From assembly GCF_964355755.1 (NCBI RefSeq), contig NC_092670.1, positions 23,375,201-23,435,200 on the forward strand: a DNA stretch of 60,000 bases, written 5' to 3'. The notes beneath the pieces are model-generated. The model was not told where the DNA came from. It did not search any database and saw only the letters and a program-made list of their open reading frames with translations. Shown piece by piece: positions 37,101 through 52,100 of the stretch (position 1 is the first letter of the stretch; every line of letters starts with the position of its first letter). Both the position numbers and the translations under genes were made by a program. The DNA is from Antedon mediterranea (Eukaryota; Echinodermata; Crinoidea; Comatulida; Antedonidae).

Positions 37101-40100
37101 ACAAACGATTCAACATTTTTGAAGGGTGATAAATTTCTATTTTTAAATTGATTTTAAATAATTGTTGAAATAAAATATTCTTTCTCTTATTACTTTAATT
37201 ATTGTATATAAAGATTGATAGCTTGTTTTTCATTAATATGATATACTGTACTGTATATGCCATTTTTGTCTTTCCATTCAAAGACAGTATCTCAGTAGTT
37301 TCTGTGTTACTCAATATAAAAAAGCCAGTGAAATAACTACAGCTTTTATAGGGTATTTGACGAGCAGGGAAAGAATTTTTCTTAGACTAAGGTAAAGTCA
37401 CAGGACGTCTGAAACAGTGAAAGTCAATGTTGACAGGATTTTTATAAGAGGGTTTGTTTTTTTACAGTACTATGAGCAAGACTACAGTTAGGCCTATTTG
37501 TTATAATGTCCGCTGCTGGTCTCTTGTTTTAAAAGGGGGCTTCAGAAAAAAAAGGGACGTTGGCCAGTTTCAAACAAACTCTCCTTCTGGCTACGGACTT
37601 GACATGTCAGTTTGATCATGATCTACTTGTAAACTCATACAACTTAATGTGAACGCAAAAATTATCACAGAGGTGAACACACTGCATGTTTTGTATGTAT
37701 CGTAGCAATAGTACAATGACTAAACAAAGTTGCCTGCTTATTTATGCGTTCCCAGTTTATTGAATAATAAAAGAGTGACAGTTTACAGACACCTATCTTA
37801 ACAAAAGTTGTTAAGTTGCTGAATGAAATATATTCACAGCTGATTCACGTCACTCAGGTTTAAACTTTATTACCTTTGAGATTCAGTATTATTGTTGTGT
37901 TATTGTTTATTTATTAAGTTTACCTAAACCTTGTTACCTATTTTTGTCAGACAGTAACTTTTAACTTGTTTACTGTGTTTTGACAACTTTAAAAGACCTC
38001 TAGGTTTGTGTTTGTCTTGCAATACTAGTTTATTCTCTTCTGTGTTTTTCAAGTATCTCACACTCTTAAGAATCAGGTAAAACAGTGTAAAAACATTGTA
38101 AAGCATTATAAAATCTAGACATAAGATCAACTGTTTTTTTAAGAGAATGGAATCTTACCCATGATAAGTCACTTCCTCTCTCTTGTTGTACTTGTTTTGT
38201 AATCATTAACAATACGTACAATCTATAAACAAAAATTGTATTTCATGAATCCCATTCTGTAAATTTCTGAAGATATAAATTATTTTACACAGAAAACATA
38301 TCAACACCCACAATGATCATAAACAAATCAATAGAGTACAGTATATTTTCATTTCAAAATTGAGGTAGATGCAAAATCTAATCTTTTGATAAAATCATGG
38401 TTTGTTTGCCTTCATGTTAAGCATAGAGCAACTTTTTATTGCTATACATGTAGTAATAATGGCATTACAACTTTTACAGGTACTGATTACCTGAAATACT
38501 GATAGTCATCTATCATCAGCTATTCCATAATAACTTATGACAACCCATGCATTATGGATAAATTGGATATAAGATCATATTGTTGTTATTAATGATCTTG
38601 TAGTCGTGATAGTGTAAAAGTAGATCAGTAAATCAAGTTTTGACCTATTTAGCTTTGATGCAAGATTAATACAGAATTTTTATCTGATGATGACATCTGT
38701 AATTGAAAAACCCTAATAATGCAACTTGAATAGAATTCTCCTGAAAATAGGAAGAAATATATACATAGGCCTACATAAATTTATTTTACCATTATTGTGT
38801 ATAAGCCCACCCACACTACATTTAAGTTTGGAGGTGGGCCACAATACAATATCCAAGGACGAAAGTAGTGGTTCAACCTGTACTAGTCATACAACAGTGA
38901 TTTTGAATGAAAATTACTCCAAAATGTGGGGGTTGGTTTAAACACTACCTGAATAACCAGGTTTTAAGTGAATTTTATTTGTAAAAGTTGTTTATCATTT
39001 ATTTATTAAAGTTGCACCATCATATTTTAATAATGAATTAACATAATTAATTAATAATATTGTTTAATCCCAAAAAATGACCGGGGTAATAATGTGAATG
39101 AACTATTATTATTACTTATTGAATAGACCCTATAACCTCTTTCATTATGTAAATTAAAGGTAACATTATCTCAAATTAAAATATAAGGTTACTACATGGT
39201 ATACTTTTCAAATAAAATAGTTCTAATACAGTATCACAGTCAACTAAAGTCATGCATTGATCATACATTTGTTTTTCATAGACATGCCTACCTTAACATT
39301 GTTACAACCTTCCCCCATCCCCTTCCCCTTTTCCGAACAAAGTCTGGTACAGATATAATATTGTCATATTATTATTTAAAACCTTACTGTTGAACTTCCT
39401 ATTCTTGATAGTGAAACAAAATATGGTAATCAATTATGCAAATTTGTATTTTTCAGAAAAAGGTGGACCTACAAAGAAAATTGCTCTTAATAACCAAGAT
39501 ACAGATGGGTAAGATTGTTGTTTTCCATTTATGTTTTGCTTTTTGTGCCACAGCGAGTATAAAACAGTGAAAATAATAATAAAAATGTATGAGACTTTTA
39601 CTCTTTATTAGGTCAAGTTCAGCTTCCATTAGAGTGAAAATTGCAGTGAACATAAAAACATGATGATGAACAAGACATAAAAAAAAAAGTTACTTGTGTA
39701 AATATTACATAAAATAAATGTGTAGACTTACAATGAGTTCCTCTCATTTTTATTTAAATTCAACCTTCTTCATGCATATAAAGTACTATGGATCGTATTA
39801 CTTAATTAAGCACCCAATCAGGTTAATGAATCCTACAGTGTTGCTATGCTGAGTGGTAAAACCCAGAGGCTTCAGTGTGTAAAATAATAGCTACAAATAC
39901 AAGAGATAATAGCCTGCAAGAAAATGAAGCCTACTGTACAAGAGAATGACTTTTTCTAGTTCACTTCCCCATAGTGAATAGAGTCTTTGTATTGTAGTTC
40001 ATCCATTTATGAATTGTCAAGTATTCTATCTGTATACAACAGGTGTAGATATTCTGGTATGTGTTCAGAAGATGCCTAGTTATTGATTCGTCATCATAAT

Positions 40101-43100
40101 AGGAGAACTGTTGACTAACCAATTACTACTGACAAGCTTTTCTTCTACTTTCATGACTCCAAAGGCATATTTGACTAGTATTTATCTGCAATATTTTAAT
40201 ATACACAGTTTTTTTTCGTGCTAAAGGAAACAAAGTGCCATACACAGATTACTCATTTTTTTATATCAAGACATTCATCATGTAGTTTCCATACACAGTA
40301 TAATTGTCACCAAAAATAAACCACTTAAAAAAAGTAAATAATTGAGATAGTACACTTCCCCATTTTAGAGCTCATTCCTTCCTAACCATTTAATGGTGAG
40401 AGAATTACTGTACCCCCATTCCCCAACAATTCATGAGAGAGAAAATGTATCCCTATCACCAACCATTCAAGAGGAGAGGAAAAATGTATTGTACCCCATC
40501 CCCTAACCCTTCAAGAGGAGAGGGCGAATGTACCCCTATCGCCAACAATTCACGAGGAGAGGGAGAATGTACCCAACCCATTTAGTGTTATTTATTAACC
40601 TGTAAATCTTGTGCATTGTTTCATTGTCATTACAATCACCCATGATAAAATGCAATTTTAGATCAATATATTACAAAGCTTGTGAATCTTCACTTTTCAT
40701 AGCTCAAGGTGAAACGCAACTGACCTTAAATTCCATCACAAGTAATACCTTAACTCAACTCCTTAACCTATCTCGTGCATCCTACTGTGTTAACATCTTG
40801 CTAGCATGCACCTTGTCATCAAAGAAACACATCAGTACTATTTATAGACAACTTTTGGTAATCTTAGGTCTTGGATCTTAGGTTTCGTGATTTTCCTCTA
40901 GAACCAAAAAGATGCAAATTCTGTGTGAAATTAAAGCATAGTATTTTTTTCTACAGTTTTTACACTAGGCTATATCTTTGAGCTATCCAAAATTTGCCAG
41001 CACAAATGCATGTGCATGATTTTTAATTATTAAAGTTAAGTAGCAGCTCAACAAAATTATATTTTTATTGGAAACGACTAAACTCTCAATACAAATCTTA
41101 ATGTTGAATTAATGTGTCAGTTCATTGTACATCCCTCCATAAATGATACCACATACGGTAACCCAACTGTAGACATAAATAGATCTCCCAATGATGGTGT
41201 AATTAGCAATATCAGCAGAAAATACCACTTATTTGCAGGGTTATTCACAAATGTGTAAAGTGTTTTAGCTCTTTTCCTTTAAAAGCAAGGCCCATTTTGG
41301 TTTATCCAGCTAATCTAGACATGAAACTATTATATTATATTCTTGAACCTAAAGCTTATATTCATTACAATTTGATATATTATTTGCCACTAGACTCACA
41401 ACTTTGTCGTGCTTAATCAGCCGATAAATTGTTGAAAATACTATGAGTTCAAAAGAATCATTACCGCGTGTTAAAGCCACCGCAATATGCAAACCTGTCG
41501 ATCTTGAAAGGCGCTCTGCGGGGAAAATCGAAGAGAATTAATCGAAAAGGGTAGACTGTCAAACTTACTTGACATTTAACGATTTATTTAAATTATGTGG
41601 CTGTGGTAATGTGGCTTTAATGTGTGGAATTGAGGCAACGTTCACACTTCTTCATCATTGTTCAACACAGTCATCATAAATTTATAAGCATAAAGGTTGA
41701 AAGAGATATTCGTAGAATCGAGTTGTAGATTTCTTTGATTTTCTTGGTTGTTATTCAACTATCTACAGTATATTAATTTCTTTTTTGATAAAAAGTTGCA
41801 CAAATGGACTTGTTCTTCCAGTAGTTAATTGGTGTAGTCAATGGTAAACCTTTTTGCTCTAAACAGGAAATTTGTTGCATACTTCTTTGTTCAAATGGTA
41901 CTCTAACGGTCCCCGATTGATTACGCCAAATGAGACCAAGGTCCGTGTCATACATATTGAACATGAATTTTAGAAATACTGTATTGCTTGATTTGAAGAT
42001 TTGTAACAAATTTGTTTAGTACAGTATTTAAATGGAAAAGTATCAATTTCTATAGGCCTAAATCTTAATCTTACTACTTAGGCTAAAAAACTACAGTATC
42101 TAGAGGCATACTACATCAGGTATTAGCACAGTAAATATATCCATAGTACAACATACAGTCAGCATGTCTAAGAAAGTGATTCACATTCTATAACTTATAA
42201 GCTTGGTAGAATGACTTCTTATTTATTTTGACAGCGTTACAACTTTTCTTGCTGTGCACCATGTATGTTTATTATGTGTAACAACAGTCTATTTTAAGTC
42301 AATCATTCCTTGTCTCTTGTAGTGATTACTGTGTTAAACTTGCTACAGTATGTGGTGCGACTATACTTTCGCAGACTTTTCATTTTAAAAATTTAATTTC
42401 TGCTACTAAATTGTGTTTTGAAGTACATACATTAACTAAATTGATAGTGGGCATCAATAGACTAATAAATTAATTATGATATTAGATTTATTACCACACC
42501 GATTATGCAAGCTGGAGTCATGAATGACATTACTTTACTATCAATGGAGACTAATTTACAAGAGGCTTGTGTGAGTTTACTATAACAACGTACTACAAAT
42601 CCACGATATAGGACATCAGCTTTGTTAATGATACATATTACAGTAGATATATCTCATTGAGTATTACACAGTAAGCCTTGTTCAATTCCTTTCCTTCATC
42701 CTCAGCGCCGTGTATCTATTTCATAGTCCTAAACTTTAGAATTACAATATTAACATATTTTAGGATTTTGCTACAGTATAATAATGCCAAGAAGAACAAT
42801 AGTAGGCCTAATGTTTACACTGGCACACAAAACTGTTGTGTGAACATTTCTAATAAGCTGTATCCCATGAAATGTAACTACCATAAGAATAAAAATAACA
42901 TAGGGCCTATTACTATTTGGAAAGAAAGACAATTTCACATCAATAATCACCATTTAGAAATGTGTGTTATCGTGTCAATGAAGTGCGTCCTGTTATCCAA
43001 GGTCGTTGCCCTTATCATGTTTGCGTAACTAGATACCATGTGCGGTTAATCTAGTATGCGCTTTATATCATAACTTTGCTAGCTTTTGGCATTAATTAAT

Positions 43101-46100
43101 TCCAAAGTGAATTGAACGAGTCTGTTTCAAGCATGTACTGTGATTCATCAACCAAACAAATAGTATTAGTAAATACTTTAAATTTGTTAAGCAAGCATTG
43201 AATTAGTTTAAATGTATACCGCACTACACACAGTGCTTGGATAGATATTATTGTTACATACAAGCCAACTACTGTACACTTCGAAACCACTTGAATACCA
43301 AATATTTGTCAGACCTACAGTACTGTAATAGGCAGACTATTGTACTCTAAACACAACATTTTCCCAATATTATGGGCTAAATATATCAGAAATGGTGACT
43401 ATTCCAGGATAGGATTACCAGTATCAAAGTTGCAGCAGTTAGAAAAGGTGATTTATGCGATTATGGTTTTTCTATGAATGTTTTTTTTTTGTAAGTTTTG
43501 TATGATGAAATAATTGTTAGTATTGTTACTCTACATTATCATGAAAGAAGAAAAATTGCATTGTTGTTGTTAAAATTACTTGTTTAAATCTACTTGACAT
43601 ATGTTCAAATTAGCACATTTTATTATTATGTTTACTTACTGCATGTTCAGAGATAAGTGTTATTTTTAATGGTCTTGCACCTGTCCAGCCTTTGTTCAAT
43701 CAATGCACTCGTAGTACATCCAACGACATTCACAACTGTACAAACGGAAGGTGTTTTTTATGTCCATACAACTCAACGCTCCTTAACAATTGAAGATCAT
43801 CCGTTTGATTTCATTTCACTTGTTATATACCTCTTGAATCACACTGAAACAAACAAGATACATCCCAGATAAAACCTAACTGTAAACAACATTTTCTTAC
43901 ATTATAAGAACACCAGATTTGTTAAAACTGCACAAACAACACAATATTGAAAACAAGCACGAATGTGCAATATTCAGGATACAGCAAAAGAAGCTGTCAT
44001 GACGTCATAAGACCGGATGTGACACATCACATACACATCAATAACCTCGCTACCAAATACGGCTATACGGTACCATTTTCGAGACGTCATATGGCTGCAT
44101 CCGGTTTGAAATTTATAAAAAAAACCGGCTCTATAGCTTTGAGGATATGTCCCTGTAGTATATTCATGCCAAATCCCAGCCCAATACTACAACGAATAAG
44201 GGAGGAGTAGTACTTTATAAATCACACTTTTTATTCAATAGTGTCCAGATGGGAGGAGAAGATGAGAGAGTACTAGACTTGGGTACTCCGAGTAAAAAAT
44301 TGTCAGAAGAGAAATTAGTAATTAAGTGATTCTATATATTGAATTTTGTGACATTGCGACTTGATTGAAGCCATTTGCATTAAGTCAGCGCCACATATTG
44401 AACAAAAACCTGCACATATGTGACCAGTTAAATATTGGACATACTGTATAGTATACAATACAAACTCACTGTACAGTACCCACAAAGTATTTGAACTCTA
44501 AAACATCTATATATTTTAAATTTCTTTTGCAGATTTTCAGCCCTACACCATGCTGCATTATCGGGAAACATTAATGTGCTACATTGTCTATTGGAAAGTA
44601 ACCTCGTCATTGTGGACATCAAAGACAATAAAGGTGAGAATAGATTCTTGTTTACTCATCTTGACTACGCCCACTTGGTTCTCTTGTGGGCTGAATAAAG
44701 GCTTTCAACTTTCATTTTTTTTGTGATGAGTTTCTATTCTGTATACCTATCTATGGGGTGCAATTGCTGCCTAAATAAAGGCCAACAACCAAATGTGATT
44801 TAACTAATATTAATGTGAGGTATGATCTATCTATATAGACTAGTATAGTATGGTACATTGGTAGCCAATGTAATAACCTCATTTTCTTCAGCTCTCTATT
44901 TTATTTTTATTTATTTATTTATTTGGTATATAAAAATATATTACAAAACGACAGTCAAGGACTGAAATGAAATATATTACAAATGACTAAAAATTAGTTA
45001 AAATTGCTATAAAAATAGAAACATCTTAATAAAATTAGATATCGTACCAAACAATTAAAAACATACATGAATAAAAACCTTAAAACATTCACTTATTACA
45101 TATCTAAAAAAGAGCTAGTGGTGCCTATTAATTATATCCACCATGGTGGGAACTGGAGACGACCTAAGTCTGCTGGTTTTACAATGAGGTACTTCTAGAA
45201 AGCGGTTGACTCTGAGAGACCGAGCTGGCTTATGAAGAGGGGGAAGTATTTCTCTAAACAGCTCGGATTTTAATAAGCCTTCCCCGAAAGACAACACAAG
45301 TTTGTTTCTTCTCTCTACAAGAGTAGGTAAACCAGTAACAGACAATGCATGATCATAGCACAAATAGTTGTTACCTAGCATGATACGCAATGCTCTCTTT
45401 TGTACCTTTTCAATAGACTTGGACATGTCCTTAGTGATAGCGCCATGTACTTACCGTATGTACAATAATTTGGCTATATACCGAGGTCCCAGTATAGCTT
45501 TTGTGCCAAACTTACCTGGATAAACCGACATAGGCCTTTTTCCCTTTGAGAGAAGAACATAATAAAAACCTTAAGGAGCCCTCCAAGACAAGTGGTATGC
45601 AACAGCATCACTGGACCAAGTACCAAGTACCAGATAGAATATTCTATGAGAAGAACTCAAACTTATGTTTGGCATTCGATAGTATTTATAGATGGATAAT
45701 CTTAGTAATGACAAAATATGCAATTTAAAGTAAATTATGCACGGAATGTACTGATCATTGATGAAATGAATGAAATATTAAGATAAGAAACCTAAAATAG
45801 AACTTGATGTCAGTGAAATACCATCAATATCAAATTAAACACATTCCAAGATAGGTAGTTACAATAAAATTATGTGAAACAATTTTCTGATACGGCCTAT
45901 CAAAAATATTGTGATCTACGAATGACATTAAACCATAATTTATAGTTGCAAAGGAAATTGTCTTTAGTAGAATATTTTGTTAAATACATTAATTCGTACT
46001 TGCATCTGTTACTACATAATTATATTACACCGTTTTAATAAAGATGAAAACTGTAATATTGGAGAGACAATTTTAAATAATAAGATATTTTATTCAGCAA

Positions 46101-49100
46101 GTTTAAAAAGGGATAATTTTTCAAGTACATGTAATTAGGCATGAGCCCAAATAACAGAAAAGCTGCTATTATTCCACCATTACAGTAACACAAATAATAC
46201 GAAAATACTTAGAAAATAGTACAAAATTAATTGGTTTTAAATATTAATACATTTTTAGGTAAAAACCTTGAAACAGAAACAAAACAATACAATATGCATA
46301 TATCTATACTAACTGTATTATAATAATAATACATTTTATCGTAGAAGAAAATGATGATTGATATTGTAGACTCCTTGCAGGTGTTGTTCTGTGTTGTTAA
46401 CGAGTAACACATTGCGAGTCATGGATATCATTTATTTTCATATCTATTTTATTTCCATTATCGCTTAATTCTAATAAACTGTTTACAGCTATGATCCATG
46501 TGCTGCTTCCGGGACTATTTTCAATACAGGGATGTTTTGAAGGAATGAACAACTTTCTATAATAAAACATTCAACTGAAAAATGTTGTATTTTATAGTTT
46601 GTATTTTTGTACAAAAAGCGAATACTGTATATTGAAGTGTTAGAACGCCATTTAACCGGTTATTGCTGGGTAAATTTTAGCTGCAACACAAAATAACGGT
46701 TATTTGATTGACAGCTGCTGACCTCATGTCAATTAAACTGCAGCAACATTTAAATTAACCGTCAGAACCAATTGCATTTTGGGTAATTCTAACGATATTT
46801 GTCAACGACCACCCACTAATTTAAACAGTTATTTTGGAGCAAAAATTGAGCAGAAAATATAAAAATTCCATTTTTGAAATAATCGGTTTATTCGGCGCTA
46901 TGCAGCAGAAACAGACCCGTTGACAACCTTAAAAGAATGGTTTAGACTAGTCAGTCAGTTCCTGTTAGAAACCATTAACGTTCATAACCATTGTTGTCTC
47001 ATTTTACAAACTGAATGAAAAGATCAGAAAGAGTTTTACAAACCAGAAACAACTAGTTTATAAGGCTACAATACATCAAGCATTTTCTTCAAATACACAA
47101 TTAAAATAATTTTACAATATGTCTGATTTAATAATGCATTATGCAAACATTCAATGGCGCTGTTTACCCAAAGTATTTGCGTATTTCCTCGTGTTACTCA
47201 TAATACTTTCTCTGATTCATTAACCAAATAAACTGGTCATGAAAGGGGTTACCCTTTCCAGTGACAATGCTCCAGTTAATCCATGTGTTTACAAAGCTTG
47301 ATTTTGTAGATTTTAGGCACAAATTGTAAATAGAACTATGTTTACATTTGTATTACCTGATGTTTCTCAGTGAGGAAATACAAAACAATTTTTAGATAAA
47401 TTTTGAAATTTATTTGGTGTTAAAGAATTGCCATGTTAAATTATTAGATTTATTTATAATATTATTTATGAAGTCTCTTCTTAACATATAAGTTGCAGTT
47501 TCATTCGTAGTGCAATGAGAGTGTTTGTATCTTTATCTTGAGTATCCTCCTGTGTTATGTTGTCCAATTAGGTATCTGCATACAAATATGAATTCAAAGG
47601 TTGTTTGTAGTCTATTTTTTTATCAACATCACTACCTACGAGTACCACACACAAATTGTGATTGTAATTGAGAAATATTGACAGGCTAGACATTATCGTA
47701 TCGTACAATATGTGCAAAGATATAACCCAATAATAGTGATACCTTGTCATATCAACAGATTCCATATATACAGTATAGTTTGTTTTAAATAAGAAATGGC
47801 TTATAAGCAAACACAGTGTTGATGGATGGTATATTTGTAGTTTGTCTACACTCATGCTGAGATGTTTATTTGAATACGTTGCAAACACGTCACCACACTG
47901 CAAGATGATCCCATTACGACCGTTTCTTCAGATTATAAGATTACAACTCTCTGTTAATTCTACTACACATATCTGATGCGAACTTAGTACATCTATTTAA
48001 GTACTATACTCTACTTATGGGTCTTGGCAACATTTTCACTGTTATCTGGCATACAGTAATACAGTATAATCAATGCCTTTAAAACTTATGCTGTAATATT
48101 TCTCCATCTTTTGCCTGTAGTACTGCCATATTAAATGCATCTGACTGCAACAAATTACTGTAATTATTCCCTTGTTCGGGAATATCAATCTTTTTGCTTA
48201 AGTCAAGAAAGTCAAGAAGTACTTAAGTGTAAAACCATGGAGTATCTTTACTCCATGGTAAAACTGGGGGCTTTATTCATCAAACTTTTTATTGCATGGA
48301 AATATAAAGTATAAATAATAGACAAAAATTTAGGTAGAAATACTGATTTATTTCCAAAGCAAAATTTTGTTGGTAATTTGTGAAGGTTTTAGTCGGCCCC
48401 ACCCAAAAGAAAACTTGAAATATTTTCATGAACATTCTCATTTGTACTTTATATTCAGAACATTTTATACATTGACTCAGACAAATTCACTCCGTCCTTA
48501 ATTCTCCCTGATGCAAAATGCCAATATCGCTCATTTATTTTTTATCAGAATTTGGTTGTTATGTAATCGATAATCTCTGTCTCTGTGTAACTGAAGCGCA
48601 CATGAATTCATCTAAATATTCTATTACGAGGTCTATTACTAAATAGTTCCATTAGACGGTAAGAGGAATGTCTAGATGATTACACTTGTAATGAGAATGA
48701 AAGATGAAAAGAGGTCCCATCCTGGATAAGTGACTTACCATTAAAAGTAGGACACAAGTTTAAAGTTGCGTGTCCTTGACTTACTTAATGCCCCTGACAT
48801 ACAATTTCATTTTATAGATAATGTATTAAAAAAATAAATTCTATGACGAATTTAAAAGAAATGTGCAGGAACTAATGATTGAACCAATGTGCCACGTTAC
48901 AGCTTTAATCGTACTGAACTCAGTCGATTTTATTAATTTGTCGGAAAAATTGATAATATAATGATCTAATCCAAACCATTATTACAAATCAATTCTCTCT
49001 GTACAGTCTAAAAGTAACCAAGCCCAACTGTTAATATTGCCTGCCAAGTAAAACTTAACATGGTCTTAAAAGCATTTAGCGAAGAATCCAAGGGTATGTT

Positions 49101-52100
49101 TCTAAAAGATAATACTGTACATGGCAAAGTTTATTAGTACTTTAAAAAACTTTAGTTCTATACCTCTTGTGCCCTCAGATTGAATACACATTAATTTAAT
49201 AATTGGTCATTTCGTTATAGTGCGTGATGAATAATCATATAATAGTGCAGGGCAACAGGCAGTAGAACCCATTACTGTTCGCACCTGACTACTTCCTTCT
49301 AATTATAATTTTAGGGATTTTCTTATAAGCCCTATTAAAGGATGACCTATCAGACCTGCACAGCAGGACTCATCAGGAGATCTCACTTTATAAACTTATT
49401 TAACTTCTTATATTATTAATATTCAGAAGCCTTACTGTTCCTATTACCACTGGTGCAAAGCATTTTATGGGTAGACATACTGTTTAAGTAATAGGTGAAT
49501 ATTAGCTAGGCTTATAAAAAGATCTAATCGGAGGTCTGACTCGGAAGACTCTTCAGGAGTTCAATACTTATTCTCTCCTTGAGGGATAATATTAGCCATG
49601 GCTACCATTGGTTTTAGACATGACCATAGGCTTAAAAAGATATAGTTATCTGACTTGTTGGAACAACTCTGAAGAGGTTCACTTAATTCCTTGAGGGACA
49701 ACATTAAACCATGGCTAGCATTAGTGAAGTGACCTACAGTAGCTAACTATAGGCTTTAACTTAGCAAGACTCACAGGGTTCTTACTAATACTTATCTTGT
49801 ATTATCTTTAATAAGTTTGGATGTTTCGCACCTTATGGTAATTGGTTCAATGGATGAGAATGATGAGCAGCTGGCAGTGTTACCACAGCTGCTTCTGTTA
49901 ATTGATGAAGAGAAAGTCTTCTTAATAAAAAAATAAAAGATGCTTTTAATCAAATTATTAACTGGTGATTTTATTATGCTTGGAGGTCGTTAACATTTAA
50001 ATCTTTATCATGCTTGGCGCATATTAAAGCATTTTAGATGTCTAATCGATCATCTTCCTGGTTCACATTGTAGCATTTTTATTCTATGCAGATTTCTGTG
50101 ATTTTGATGCTACAAGGATAGATTAAAAATTCCTGTTAAATTAGCATAATTTATTTACAATATATTTGAATCACTATAAAAAAAAACTACTGTTTGGAGC
50201 TAAGAAATAACATAGAAAGGCTATGGTAAGGACAATGTATTTAAAGTTTGAACTAATATATTTATTATGATTGAGTATAATCCTACCCCATGTAATTGTT
50301 ATACAATCCGAGTATTTCCCCATTCCCATAATTGTCACTAAATTTCATACCAGTATGAAGACTGAGACTGGGTCATATGATATTTATAGTACATTCATTG
50401 CATCTTTTAAGACATTTTTAAATTAAAATGATTATTTTGATTATTATGTACAGTTAGTTAAAAATAAACTTAGAATTTTAGAAAAACATGGTAACTTCCG
50501 TTTGAAAATTTGAAAAATGTTATTTCAAAAAATCCCTGTAACCTCAATTTCATTTTCTTTGGCGAACATGAAAGTAGGTCACTTATGTACACAATATCCT
50601 AGGTACGGTACATGATGTCAACTATAAAATGAAGTAATACTAAGCACAAATAGATCTAGTTACTGTGCTGACATGAATATAAATTACGGTTTAAATAGGC
50701 TTAAAATCATATGTTAGCCTACAGTATGTAATAGCTACTGTTATAAAAGAACATCGTGAGGTCCACAAATTAGAATTTACTTTTGAAATGAAAGAAAAAA
50801 ATGTTCAGCTTTTCATCTGATATCCAAAACAAATTACACGTACACTCGCACACAAATGAATGTTATGTTTGCGTGCATAAATCACGTACTAATAAATTTA
50901 CTGATTATGAACGTGTATTCGGAGAGTTGTAGAAGACGAATAGAAAGTCTGAGGTCTTTTATTTCATCAATTGTAATTTTGAATCTACATTCTTGATAGG
51001 TATGTTAATTTATTTCCTGTTTTTTTTTTCTTGTTCCTCCCATTTATGCACACTACAGGTTAGCTTTTTCCAGTCAAATTCAACGGAAGCTTAAAAAACA
51101 CAATGTATACAATACACAATTTTAAGCTATTAGTTGGTAGTTGTTGCTAAATGTGTAATTTATCAATATCTATAGATTTAACATGTATGTCGGAGTATAG
51201 TATTTGATGGTGGCACTGTACTGTATATATTGTATGGAATATAGCATTGTGTCTGAAAAAGTGAACATAATTTTGTGGGGATGGGATTATACTTGCATAT
51301 AGGATGGGATTATATAGTACTGATGCCGAAATAAATCAAATCAAATCAAATCATGGGATTATACTTTAAGAGTAGGAGATGAGATTATACTTTAAGAGTA
51401 GGGGATGGGATTAAACTTGAGTATGGGATTTGAGTATGAGATGGGATTATACTTGAGTATGGTATGGGATTATGCTTGAGTATGGGATAAGATTATACTT
51501 GAGTATGGGATAGGATTGTAGTTGAGTGTGGTATGGGATTATACTTTAAGAGTAGGAGATGGGATTATACTTTAAGAGTACTCAAGGGGATGGATTATAC
51601 TTGAGTATGGGATTTGAGTATTAGATGGGATTATACTTGAGTATGGTATGGGATTACACTTGAGTATGGGATGGGATTATACTTGAGTATTGGATGGGAT
51701 TATACATGAGTATGATATTATAACAGTAATTATTAACAGCAGTATTTCTTTTTTTATTGGGCAATGACAATAATGGGTTGAAACTTCTTTCTTTGAAACT
51801 ACCGAACAATAACATTATCCTTACTTTCACTTCTATTAGCTGGAACACGGAATACCATTATGAAATACAGTATACTCATGTAGAAAGTATTACATTATTT
51901 TGTACCATTGTCATCAATGGGTAATTGACAGCAATCTCAGGAAGTGATTCTGTAAGATCTATTAATGCCAATTGCTTCCTGATATTTCCGAACAAGCTGT
52001 GGAAATGTTAAACTTTACCAGTGTGCAGTGCTTTCAGTTAAATAATACAAAGACAATACAAAGACAAAAGCAAGATTCTATACCCTTTCAATAGTACTGT

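Larger units (their letters stand above)
19972..39456 (+). other. Caskin intron 1 (19.5 kb)
   Basis: Runs from GTAAGT at 19972 to TTTTTCAG at 39456. No other coding exon was recognised. It holds MITE copy 7, three hAT- or pogo-like MITEs, a tRNA-derived SINE, a 24-bp minisatellite, the 2.9-kb inverted-repeat element, a perfect hairpin and other repeats listed separately. Long first introns often carry enhancers; none can be identified from sequence alone. Confidence 0.85.

Noticed and set aside
42678-44210. Open frames of 60-116 codons in Caskin intron 2
   Set aside because: No family motif, no splice partners in phase, and AT-rich composition like the surrounding intron.
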